From NCBI GenBank assembly GCA_037383845.1, contig JARRON010000006.1, forward strand, positions 34,130-98,129: a stretch of 64,000 bases of DNA, in the 5' to 3' direction. Under the pieces are notes generated by a model that was given only the letters and a program-made list of their open reading frames with translations, had not been told where the DNA came from and did not search any database. Of the stretch, positions 15,697-24,613 are shown one piece after another. Positions within the stretch are counted from its first letter, which is position 1. The number at the start of each line of letters is the position of its first letter. The position numbers were made by a program, and so were the translations under genes. This DNA is from JARRON01 sp037383845. GTDB lineage: Bacteria; Pseudomonadota; Gammaproteobacteria; Steroidobacterales; XN24.

Positions 15697-18600
15697 GGGC
15701 CCTCGCCCCCCGCCCCTGCGGCGGGCTCCCCGGTCTGGTCGGCGGCCCCGGCCGGACCCGGGGGCGGGCGCGCCTCCCGGCCGCTGACCCGCTCCACGAC
15801 GGGATCGTCCCAGGGACCGGTAACGCGGTACGTGAACTGGGATCGCAGCGGATTCCGCAGCGCCTCGGAGAGGACCCACAGCGCAGCACCCACAATGGGT
15901 CCGCCGGCCAGGGCGCCCGCCATGGGCACTGCAGCCCCCAGATCGGCGCTGACCACGGCCACCTGGTCGTAGTCCTGGTCGGCGAGGCCGATGAGGCCTA
16001 CCACGCCCATGTCGATGCTGGGACCGCGCAGGACGAGATTGGTGGTGTAGGCGTCGCCGCCGACGATCTCGAAATCTCCGCGGATCTCGTCGTAAGGCAG
16101 TCCGCCGCCGGCCAGGTCGGAAAAATCCAGCATCAGCCGCCTGGGCAGGGCCTGCAGGCTGAGCAGGCCGAAGATACGGCCGGCACCGGTGCTCACCGTG
16201 GTGAGCCTCCCCTCGTCGAAAGCGAGCCTGGCGGAGCCCCTCATCGCCGTCAGGAAGTCGCTTCGCAGCCCGCCCTTCCAGGAGGCCCGTGCCTCGAACA
16301 GACCGCTTTCCCCGCTCATGACCGGGGCATAGCCCACCGTCGCCGCCGTGGCCTCGATGTCGGTGCTGGAAAGCGTGAGACTGAAGTCGGTCTCGTCCTC
16401 TTCCGGCGTCTGGACCGAGCGGCCCTTGCCGGTGAACTTGTAGGTCTCTCCCCCGCCGTCGAACCGGGCCACCTCGAACCCGCCGGGCAGGGAGCGCACG
16501 TCCAGGAGCGCGGTGCCGAGCCGGATCTCGCCAATGCGCAGGTCGTCTACCGTAATAAAGGCCGGCGGCACTATCTCCGGCGGGACGCTGCGAGGCGGCC
16601 CCTCGTTGTCCTCGCCCGTCTCGACGCTCGCCGCCTCGGCTTCGTCCTCCGTCGGCGGAAAGAGATCCAGCCGCTCCAGGTCCGCCTCGACGCGCCGGCC
16701 GTCGTACAACGGCTCGGGCAGGGTCACCCGGCCGCGGAGGTGCTCCCCGGAAATGTCCAGCCGCCAGGCGCCGTCCCCGGGCCGGGCCGCCAGCCCGACG
16801 TCGGGATACCGGCCGGTGGGCGCTTCCAGCTGGCCTATGCGCAGGTCGGCGGCCGCCAGCGGCAACCGGCCTTCCGGGCGCTGGTCCGTCGCCAGCAGTT
16901 TGATCCACTCCCCGAGGCTCACGGTATCCACGCTGCCCCAGACGACCAGGCCGGGCTGCTCCGGCACCGGCGCGCCCGCCGGGACCGCGGCCACCGTGGC
17001 CAGCGCCCGGTCCGCGCCTTGCCCCGTCGTCCGCAGCCGTGCCTCCAGGCCGGGCAGCGGCGAGACGCGCCAGTCCTGGATGTCTTCCGAAGGGAACGAA
17101 ACGGCGAGGCTGACCTGCCGGGCGATCCCGCCCGGTTTGCCCAGGGGCGCGGGCAGATCCAGCTTCACCCCGTCGAGATCCGAGCCGAAACGCAGGTTGA
17201 ACGCCCCCGCGCCCCCGGCGGGAAACTCCAGGTATCCCTCGTAGCGTGCGCCGCCGCTCGCCCAGTCCGGCCGTTCCAGCCCGAACAGCCCGCTGACGGT
17301 CTCCACGTTGCTCCGGCCGGCCAGGGAAAGGCGGGTGGCACCCTGCCCGACAGGCCCCAGGCGGATCTCCACCGGCAGCCCCCCGACCGCCGCCGCCAGG
17401 TTCTCACCCCGCACCTGCTTGTCGTTTACCAGGATGCGCCCGGCGACCTCCTCCACCGGCAGATCAAGGAAGGCGAAGTCCACGACCGTATCGGCCAGTG
17501 CCAGGTCCACGGCGACCCGGTTCCGGGACAGGTCATCGAGAGGAAGGAACAGATCGACCTCTGCGTCGAAGGTGCCGGCCCGCACCTGGGCCGGTTCCAG
17601 CCCGGCCTCGAGAATCCTGCGCAGCATGTCCGTCGCCAGGGCCCAGTCCCGGCCATCGGCCACGCTGCCGGACGCCTGGCCCCGGATACTCAGCTGGCCC
17701 TTCTTCAGCTGCGGTATCTCTACGGATACCGGCCCGGCCTTCACTGCCATCATCCGGGCATCGGTGACGTCAGCGTAGAAACCCTCCTTCTCGAAGAGAA
17801 TGTCTGCCGTGATCGCCTCGGCCCGGGGCCAGCCCTCTGCGAAGCCAAGCCCCATGTTCTCCCCGCGGAAGCTCACGCGGAACACGCCCTCGCCCCCGGG
17901 GTAGGGAAACTTCCCGGCCGAACCCCGGATCTCGAGGAGAGCCTCGGGCGCACGGCCGGTGATCGCCGCTTCGTCGATCCAGGTGACCACTGCCGGCGGC
18001 ATGATGCCGACGGGCAGGTAGGACGAAGCGGAGGACAGGTCGATCTCCCGGGCCCGGGCGTCGATATCCAGCCGGACGCTGTCGTCGCCGGGATCAACAG
18101 CGATGCTCCCCCTGGCCTCCAGCGTTACGTCAGGGCTCGCCACGGCCAGCCTTCGGGCCTCCACGACCCAGCCGGAGTCGCCGGCGACCCAGTTGCCCTC
18201 TCCCTCGAGGGACGCGGCGGCGAGGGGCTGCCGGAAGAGCCAGGGGGCCCGCATTTCCACGTCGGCACCCGACAGGGAATAACTGCCGGACGCCAGGTCC
18301 CCCTCGAAGCGGCCGGACAGGCCAGAGAAGCCCGGGACCGGGCGCACCGGCTCGACGCTTGCGTCGGCGAACTGGCCGCGGAAGCTGACCGCGCCACTGG
18401 CCGGCCCGCTTTGCACCATGGCCGAACGCAGCTCGCCCCGGGGCTCAAGTGCCCGCACCTGGTCGGCGATGGTTTCCGGCAGCAGGGCCGCGAATGGCGC
18501 CAGGTCCTCGAGCATCAGGCGATCCGCATCGGCGTAGAAGATCCGGTTCTCGCCGTTGCCGGTGACCTCGACCCGGGCCGTCGGGCTGCGCCATCGGCGC

Positions 18601-19556
18601 GCCTGCCGCTCCACGACCAGATCCGAGATCCTGAGCAGCCAGCCCGTGGCACCCCGGCTGTAGTCGAACAATCCCGCCAGCGTGTCATAGCCCGCCGCCC
18701 CGCCCGGCAGTTCCAGCCCGTCCAGGCGTAGCCGTCCGACCAGGGATTCGGGGCGCAGCCGGCTGCCAGCGAACTGCAACCGGGCGTCCAGGGTCCCCGC
18801 CACCGGCCACCGGGCCTCGCCTTCCAGCAGCCCGCCGGCGGCGGACAGGTCGGCGCCGGTCACCGCGAGCTGGCCCGACCAGCCCAGCGGAAGGCCCGAC
18901 GGGTCCTGGCCGTCCAGCCGCGCCCGAATCTCGATGCCCTGTCCGAGCTCAGGCGGCAGGCCTATCGCCGCGTCTAGGAGCAGCGCCTGGCCCTCGGCGG
19001 AGATGTCAACCGCTGGCAGCGTGAACGTCCAGGGGCCAAGCCCCCGCTGAAGGTCGGACACCTTCACCGTGACGTCCTCGAGCCGGATCTGGGGCACCGG
19101 CACGTCCTCGAGCCTGGGCAGCCCGCCGGCCATGGCCAGTGCCGGGCCGTGGGGCCCGAGGAGCCGCCACAGACCCTCTGCGTCCCGCTCCATCTCCAGG
19201 CCCACCCCGGCCAGCGAAATCCGGCCGGGGACAACCCGTCCCCGGAGCAGGTCCCTAAAGTCCAGGCTGATGGCGCCTTCCCGGGCTTCCAGCAGCAGCG
19301 CTCGGGAGTCGGCGGCCAGCATGCGCGCACCGGTGAAGCTGAGTTCCGGGCCGTGGAGACCAAGGCGGGCGTCGACACTGGCCAGCTCCACGGGCAATCC
19401 GATGGCCTGGCCCGCCCAGGCCTCGATCTGGTCCCGGTGCTCCGGAACCTGGGTAAGCACCAGCCGGAACAGGCCCAGCAGCAGCGCCAGGAGGATGACG
19501 ACGACCGCAAAAATCGTCGCCCCGGTGCGCCAGAGCTTGCGGAGCGTTCCCGTCAC
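15693..19556 (-). CDS. yhdP: YhdP family AsmA-like intermembrane lipid-transport protein
   Basis: A very large (1287-residue) envelope protein. One N-terminal membrane anchor (about 12-34, GATIFAVVVILLALLLGLFRLVL) precedes a long periplasmic beta-rich region of the AsmA/DUF3971 type. In E. coli, YhdP, TamB and YdbH together move phospholipids between inner and outer membranes across a hydrophobic groove. Its C-terminal part contains the AsmA-like LSLQALPRRLMLDFSDLAGGG and DMGVVGLIGLADQDYDQ segments, and ends in a disordered Pro/Gly/Ala-rich tail. It lies between rng and the nitrilase gene, as in other gammaproteobacteria. Confidence 0.92.
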   Translation of the reverse strand: MTGTLRKLWRTGATIFAVVVILLALLLGLFRLVLTQVPEHRDQIEAWAGQAIGLPVELASVDARLGLHGPELSFTGARMLAADSRALLLEAREGAISLDFRDLLRGRVVPGRISLAGVGLEMERDAEGLWRLLGPHGPALAMAGGLPRLEDVPVPQIRLEDVTVKVSDLQRGLGPWTFTLPAVDISAEGQALLLDAAIGLPPELGQGIEIRARLDGQDPSGLPLGWSGQLAVTGADLSAAGGLLEGEARWPVAGTLDARLQFAGSRLRPESLVGRLRLDGLELPGGAAGYDTLAGLFDYSRGATGWLLRISDLVVERQARRWRSPTARVEVTGNGENRIFYADADRLMLEDLAPFAALLPETIADQVRALEPRGELRSAMVQSGPASGAVSFRGQFADASVEPVRPVPGFSGLSGRFEGDLASGSYSLSGADVEMRAPWLFRQPLAAASLEGEGNWVAGDSGWVVEARRLAVASPDVTLEARGSIAVDPGDDSVRLDIDARAREIDLSSASSYLPVGIMPPAVVTWIDEAAITGRAPEALLEIRGSAGKFPYPGGEGVFRVSFRGENMGLGFAEGWPRAEAITADILFEKEGFYADVTDARMMAVKAGPVSVEIPQLKKGQLSIRGQASGSVADGRDWALATDMLRRILEAGLEPAQVRAGTFDAEVDLFLPLDDLSRNRVAVDLALADTVVDFAFLDLPVEEVAGRILVNDKQVRGENLAAAVGGLPVEIRLGPVGQGATRLSLAGRSNVETVSGLFGLERPDWASGGARYEGYLEFPAGGAGAFNLRFGSDLDGVKLDLPAPLGKPGGIARQVSLAVSFPSEDIQDWRVSPLPGLEARLRTTGQGADRALATVAAVPAGAPVPEQPGLVVWGSVDTVSLGEWIKLLATDQRPEGRLPLAAADLRIGQLEAPTGRYPDVGLAARPGDGAWRLDISGEHLRGRVTLPEPLYDGRRVEADLERLDLFPPTEDEAEAASVETGEDNEGPPRSVPPEIVPPAFITVDDLRIGEIRLGTALLDVRSLPGGFEVARFDGGGETYKFTGKGRSVQTPEEDETDFSLTLSSTDIEATAATVGYAPVMSGESGLFEARASWKGGLRSDFLTAMRGSARLAFDEGRLTTVSTGAGRIFGLLSLQALPRRLMLDFSDLAGGGLPYDEIRGDFEIVGGDAYTTNLVLRGPSIDMGVVGLIGLADQDYDQVAVVSADLGAAVPMAGALAGGPIVGAALWVLSEALRNPLRSQFTYRVTGPWDDPVVERVSGREARPPPGPAGAADQTGEPAAGAGGEGP

Positions 19557-19583
19557 CCCGCCCCGAACTCCGGCCCTGCCTGC

Positions 19584-21049
19584 CTAGATGGGCACGACAT
19601 CGTACTGGTCCTGGGCATAGCCCACCTCGGCCTGCAGCCGGATAGGCTTGCCGGTGGACGCCTCGAGCTCCGCCAGGCTCGCGGATTCCTCGTCGAGCAA
19701 CAGATCGAGCACTTCAGGGTGGGCCAGCACCATCACTTCCTGGAACTCGAACTGGCGGGACTGCCGGAGGATGTCGCGGAATATCTCGTAGCAGACTGTC
19801 TCCGGCGTCTTCACCGAACCCCGCCCGGCACAGGTGGGACAGGATCGGCACAGGACGTGCTCCAGGCTTTCCCGGGTCCGCTTCCGTGTCATCTCCACCA
19901 GACCCAGCCGGGACACCTCGGTGATCTGGTTGCGGGCGTGGTCCGCCGTCAGCGCCCTTTCCAGGGCGTGGAGGACCTGCTGGCGATGATCCACCTCCTC
20001 CATGTCGATGAAGTCCAGGATGATAATGCCGCCCAGGTTCCGCAGCCGGATCTGCCGGGCGATGGCCTGGGCCGCCTCGAGGTTAGTCCGGAAGATCGTG
20101 TCCTCCAGGTTGCGGTGTCCCACGTAGGCACCGGTATTGACGTCGATGGTGGTCATGGCCTCGGTCTGGTCGATGACCAGGTACCCGCCGGATTTCAGTG
20201 GCACCTTGCGCTCGAGCGCCCGGCCGATCTCGTCCTCCACGCCGTAAAGGTCGAAGATGGGGCGATCCGCCTCGTACAGCTCCAGCTTGGGCTCCATCTC
20301 CGGGATAAAGCCCGCGGCGAAATGCTTCATGCGCTGGTAGACAGGCTGGCTGTCCACCCTCACGCGCTCGACCTCCGGGGCCAGCAGGTCACGCAACAGC
20401 CGAACAGGCAGGGGCAGATCCTCGTGCACCAGCGTCGCAGCGGAGCTCTGCCGCCCGCTGGCGGCCACCGCCTCCCAGATCTTGCGCAGGAACATCATGT
20501 CGGCCCGGATGGCGTCCCGGGGGGCCCCCTCGGCTGCGGTGCGCACAATCCAGCCCCCCGCTCCGCCCTCGGTGACATCGGCGACGATTTCCTTCAGGCG
20601 AGCCCGCTCTTCCTCGGCCTCGATCCGCGAGGAAACACCGATGCCCCGGCCCATGGGCAGGAAGACCAGGTAGCGGGACGGGATGGTGATGAAGGTGGTC
20701 AGCCGCGCGCCCTTGGAGCCCAGCGGATCCTTCAGAACCTGCACGAGGACGTCGCGGCCTTCGCTGACCAGTTCGCGGATGTCCGGCACCTTCTCGGTTT
20801 CGACGGGCAGGTCGTCGTGGTCCTCGACCCGGGCAATGTCAGAGGCGTGGAGGAACGCCGTCCGTTCCAGCCCCACGTCGACGAAAGCCGCTTGCATGCC
20901 GGGCAATACCCGCTGCACCCGGCCCTTGTAGACGTTCCCCAGGAGACCGCGGCGGCTGGCCCGCTCGATGAAGACCTCCTGGAGCATGCCGTTTTCCACC
21001 AGGGCTGCCCGGGTCTCCCGGGGCGTTACGTTGACCAGAATCTCGGCGC

Positions 21050-21053
<4 letters not shown>
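19584..21053 (-). CDS. rng: Ribonuclease G
   Basis: An RNase E/G family endonuclease that matures the 5' end of 16S rRNA and turns over some mRNAs. At 489 residues it is the short RNase G form without the RNase E degradosome scaffold. The N-terminal S1 domain is GNVYKGRVQRVLPGMQAAFVDVG and the catalytic DNase I-like part holds GGIIILDFIDMEEVDHRQQV with the metal-binding aspartate. The Zn-link CxxC of the dimer interface appears as CRSCPTCAGRG. The start codon overlaps the maf stop (ATGA), so both are probably translated from one message. Confidence 0.97.
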
Positions 21054-21640
<587 letters not shown>

Positions 21641-21704
21641 CAATCCAAGTCTCCACGCTGGAGCGGCGCGGGCGCAAGACGGCGGCCGGGACGTTCCGGC
21701 AGGC

Positions 21705-22172
21705 CTAGTCCCGGTGATAGGGATGGCCGGCCAGGATGCTCCAGGCCCGGTAGAGCTGCTCTGCGACCAGCACGCGCACCAGGCCATGGGGAAGGGTCAG
21801 CGGCGACAGCGACCAGCGCCAGTCGGCCGCCGCCAGGCAGGCCGGTTCCAGGCCGTCCGGGCCGCCGATCATCAGGGCCGCGTCGCGGCCGTCGGCCATC
21901 CATGTCTCCAGTCTCCGGGCCAGTCCGGGCGTATCCGGCATATGCCCCTTCACGTCCAGGCAGATCCGCATGCAGCCCTCGGAGCCGGACATCATGCGGC
22001 GGCCTTCGTCGGCCCGCGCTCTTGCCGGGTCCGAGGTGCGGGTCCGCTTTCCCAGGGGAATCTCCACCAGTTCCAGGCGGCATTCCCGTGGCATGCGTCC
22101 CGAATAGTCGGCAAATCCGTTGCTCACCCAGCCAGGCATCCGGGTGCCGGCAGCCAGCAGCTTCAGCCGCAC
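21705..22172 (-). CDS. rlmH: 23S rRNA (pseudouridine1915-N3)-methyltransferase RlmH
   Basis: A SPOUT-fold methyltransferase that modifies pseudouridine 1915 in helix 69 of 23S rRNA. The 155-residue length is exact for the family. The knot region is visible as ALMIGGPDGLEPACLAAADW followed by SLSPLTLPHGLVRVLVAEQLYRAW and the C-terminal HPYHRD. The start is a GTG 9 bases after the rsfS stop. Confidence 0.96.
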   Translation of the reverse strand: MRLKLLAAGTRMPGWVSNGFADYSGRMPRECRLELVEIPLGKRTRTSDPARARADEGRRMMSGSEGCMRICLDVKGHMPDTPGLARRLETWMADGRDAALMIGGPDGLEPACLAAADWRWSLSPLTLPHGLVRVLVAEQLYRAWSILAGHPYHRD

Positions 22173-22181
22173 GGCCGCAGA

Positions 22182-22535
22182 TCAGGCGTCTACCGAGGCA
22201 CGCCGCTCGGGATTCGGCGCGCTCCAGAGCTTCTCCAGGTTGTAGAAGTCCCTGACTTTGGGAAGCATGACGTGGACGACGACGTCCTGCAGGTCCACCA
22301 GGACCCAGTCGCCGTCCTTGAGGCCCTCGACGCCAAGGGGAGGATGCCCCTGCGCCTTGCATTTCTCCACGACCGCTTCCGCCACCGACCGCACGTGCCG
22401 GTCCGAGGTGCCACTGGCGATGACCATGGTGTCCGTAATGCTGGTCACCTGGCTGACGTCCAGTACGACGATGTCACGTGCCTTCATGTCTTCCAGCGCG
22501 TGGGTAACCGTGGTCTGCAAGGTTTCTTCCGACAT
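22182..22535 (-). CDS. rsfS: Ribosomal silencing factor RsfS
   Basis: The protein binds L14 (uL14) on the 50S subunit and blocks subunit joining during starvation or assembly. The 117-residue protein starts at ATG 22535 with AAGGGGAT upstream. Family motifs are KARDIVVLDV, DTMVIASGTSDRHVRSVAEAV and DWVLVDLQDVVVHVMLP. It sits between nadD and rlmH, the standard neighbourhood. Its target, L14, is encoded by rplN at 58342-58710. Confidence 0.97.
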   Translation of the reverse strand: MSEETLQTTVTHALEDMKARDIVVLDVSQVTSITDTMVIASGTSDRHVRSVAEAVVEKCKAQGHPPLGVEGLKDGDWVLVDLQDVVVHVMLPKVRDFYNLEKLWSAPNPERRASVDA

Positions 22536-22544
22536 CAAATCCCC

Positions 22545-23204
22545 TTACTCGGCTGGGCGATAACAACCCGAGTCGGCGATCAGCCGGCACACCGTCTCGG
22601 GCATCAGGAAGCGTGGGCTTCTTCCCTGGCGAATGATATTCCTCACCGCACTGGAAGAGATTTCCAGCTGGGTGACGGCATGAATATAAATGCGGCCTGC
22701 CCGGGATTCGTGCAGGTCACGGATCCGGCCGGTGCCCCGGTCCACCAGAAGCTCGCCCAGGGGCCCCATGTCCGGGGCCCGCCAGCCCGGCCGGTGAGCC
22801 ACTACCACGTGGGCAAGCTGGAGGATTTCGCGCCAGTGATACCACTGGGGGAGACCGAGGAAGGCATCCATGCCGACGATAAGACAAAGCGACCGGTGGG
22901 CGAACTCGGCCCGAAGGTCAAGCAGGGTATCCACCGAGTAAGACGGACCTTCCCGCCGCAGTTCCCGGTCATCGACGATGAATCCCGGCTGCTCCTGGGT
23001 GGCCAGCCTTACCATCTCCAGCCGCAGGTCCGCGTCGGCCTCGGGCGTTTCCCGGTGGGGTGGCGTGCCCGCAGGCAGGAAACGCACCTCGGCCAGATGC
23101 ACGGCCTCCATGAGCTCGAAGGCCGTTCGCAGGTGCCCGTAATGGACCGGATCGAATGTGCCCCCGAAAATGCCCATGGGGCTCAGGTCCGTCAGGCTGC
23201 TCAT
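22545..23204 (-). CDS. nadD: Nicotinate-mononucleotide adenylyltransferase
   Basis: The enzyme makes nicotinic acid adenine dinucleotide in NAD synthesis. The 219-residue protein has the nucleotidyltransferase motif GIFGGTFDPVHYGHLR near its start, VGMDAF, and the C-terminal ISSSAVRN. ATG 23204 is the natural start. The upstream holA frame currently runs 236 bases into this gene, which is abnormal; holA normally ends at the nadD start. Confidence 0.96.
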   Translation of the reverse strand: MSSLTDLSPMGIFGGTFDPVHYGHLRTAFELMEAVHLAEVRFLPAGTPPHRETPEADADLRLEMVRLATQEQPGFIVDDRELRREGPSYSVDTLLDLRAEFAHRSLCLIVGMDAFLGLPQWYHWREILQLAHVVVAHRPGWRAPDMGPLGELLVDRGTGRIRDLHESRAGRIYIHAVTQLEISSSAVRNIIRQGRSPRFLMPETVCRLIADSGCYRPAE

Positions 23205-24093
23205 GCGGCCTGCCGGGCGCCGCCGCCGCCCGGGAAACGTTGCCGGCCCGGTTGCGCCACACGCCCGCCTTGGACAGCGCCGCCGAGCTGGTCATGCCGC
23301 GGTCGGTCAGCCACCGCACGCGGGCCGCGTCCCGGACTTCCCGGGCCAGGGCCCACAGCACCAGGACGGGCTCTGTGCCCTCGGAGCGGAGACCGGCCAG
23401 GACCTTCTCCGCCCGCGGCAGGTCCCCCGCCGCCGCCGCGTCGGCCAGCCGAAACACATCGTACCGGGCGCTGTCCGACACCGCGTCACGGACGCCGGCC
23501 TCGTCCACCTCTCCCTCGCCCAGCAGCAGCCGGAGCTTCTCGATCTCCTGGTGGGCGGCCAGGAGGTTGCCCTCGCAGCGCTCGGCAAGCAGGCGGACGG
23601 CGCCCCCGTCCGGCTTCAGCCCGGCGTGGCGCATTCGTCCGGCGATCCATCCCGGCAGGTCCCGGGGCAGGACCCTGCGGGCCTCCACCACCTCGCCGGC
23701 GCTGGCGAAGGCCTTGAACCAGGCGGAGTTCCTCGCCCCTTTCTCCAGCCGCGGCGCCGTGGCCAGCAGCAGTACGTCTTCCGGCGGGGATTTCAGCACC
23801 CGGACCAGCACGTCCGAGCCGGGATTGGCCGCCTTGGGCGTCGGCAGCCGTAACTCGATGAGGCGACGCTCCGCGAACAGCGACATGCTCGACATGCCGT
23901 CCTCGAACCCGGCCCAGTCGAAGCCGCGCTCGGCGGTGTACACCTCCCGGTCGCCGAAACCCGCCTCCCGGGCTGCCCTTCGGACCGCGTCCGCCGCCTC
24001 CAGCATGAGCAGAGGTTCGTCCCCGGCAATGAGATAGGCAGGAGCGAGGCGGCGGGAAAGGCCGGCCTCAAGGTGTTCCGGCGTGACAGGCAC
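22969..24093 (-). CDS. holA: DNA polymerase III delta subunit HolA, C-terminal domain lost
   Basis: Delta is the clamp-loader subunit that opens the beta sliding clamp. Residues 1-282 are a good HolA: AYLIAGDEPLLMLEAADAVRRAAR, the AAA-like domains, LAERCEGNLLAAHQEIEKL and EVRDAARV, up to Val-Trp-Arg-Asn-Arg (278-282). The family then continues for some 55-65 residues of helical collar domain. Here the reading changes at once to Arg/Gly/Pro-rich sequence that is nadD in another frame. A third frame, GRQRFPGGGGARQAA, ends in TGA overlapping the nadD ATG, as an intact holA often would. This suggests that an out-of-frame deletion of about 150-180 bases removed the collar. The protein should be essential, so an assembly error is quite possible. 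Confidence 0.8.
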   Translation of the reverse strand: MPVTPEHLEAGLSRRLAPAYLIAGDEPLLMLEAADAVRRAAREAGFGDREVYTAERGFDWAGFEDGMSSMSLFAERRLIELRLPTPKAANPGSDVLVRVLKSPPEDVLLLATAPRLEKGARNSAWFKAFASAGEVVEARRVLPRDLPGWIAGRMRHAGLKPDGGAVRLLAERCEGNLLAAHQEIEKLRLLLGEGEVDEAGVRDAVSDSARYDVFRLADAAAAGDLPRAEKVLAGLRSEGTEPVLVLWALAREVRDAARVRWLTDRGMTSSAALSKAGVWRNRAGNVSRAAAAPGRPHEQPDGPEPHGHFRGHIRSGPLRAPANGLRAHGGRASGRGAFPACGHATPPGNARGRRGPAAGDGKAGHPGAAGIHRR

Positions 24094-24213
24094 AGTCGGG
24101 GGTCAGGGGCCCAGGGCAGTTCATCGCCACGGCAGTCTAGCACGGCCGGAGACCCGAAAATGAAGCTTGGCCGGGGCGCCGCGGCAGACTATCCTTTTGG
24201 GTCTCGAGGCATC

Positions 24214-24522
24214 ATGAAACGCACGACCATCAGTTTCGTCCGCCCGCCCGCGACGCGGATAGCCATGATCGCGATGACGGTCGTGGTGCTGCGCCTGTTC
24301 GCCTGGGAGATCCACGAGATCTCCGCGCATCACGGCCTGCTGGACGACTGCTTCATCTGCGTCCAGGCCGAGCGCACCGACGCCTGGGTTCCGGTCGCGC
24401 CCGCCGTTACTGTCCTGCCGCCGGGATCGGCGCGCGTGGCCCCGGCCCCTCCCGGCCCGGCGCCGGTACTCTTCGCTATCGCCCGCCTCGCCCGCGGGCC
24501 TCCCGCACCAGCCCCGTCCTGA
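24214..24522 (+). CDS. Small CxxC membrane-anchored protein, zinc-chaperone-like
   Basis: A 102-residue protein with a hydrophobic N-terminal segment (about 13-32, signal or anchor) followed by a His/Asp/Cys cluster, HEISAHHGLLDDCFIC, and a proline-rich tail. Small proteins with this anchor plus CxxC pattern are often found before zinc TonB receptors and are annotated as zinc-uptake chaperones, which fits because a ZnuD-like receptor follows 91 bases downstream. Metal binding is an inference. I see no Zur-type palindrome in the 120 bases before it. ATG 24214 is chosen because the hydrophobic segment follows directly. Confidence 0.6.
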   Translation: MKRTTISFVRPPATRIAMIAMTVVVLRLFAWEIHEISAHHGLLDDCFICVQAERTDAWVPVAPAVTVLPPGSARVAPAPPGPAPVLFAIARLARGPPAPAPS

Positions 24523-24613
24523 CCTGATTCGGGCCCGCGCCGACGCGGCCCCTGGTGATCCGGAAGCGCTGCTTCCGGTCGACGGCACATGGATTCTGAC
24601 GGGAGAGCATCCG

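Noticed and set aside
15697..16908. A much longer nitrilase protein starting inside yhdP
   Set aside because: The frame is open but its product is Arg/Gly/Ala-rich noise, typical of an alternative frame in GC-rich genes. The GTG at 15696 gives the proper family start.
24094..24213. Zur operator before the zinc-uptake genes
   Set aside because: I looked for an AT-rich palindrome of the Zur type in this gap and found none; the sequence is GC-rich without inverted symmetry.
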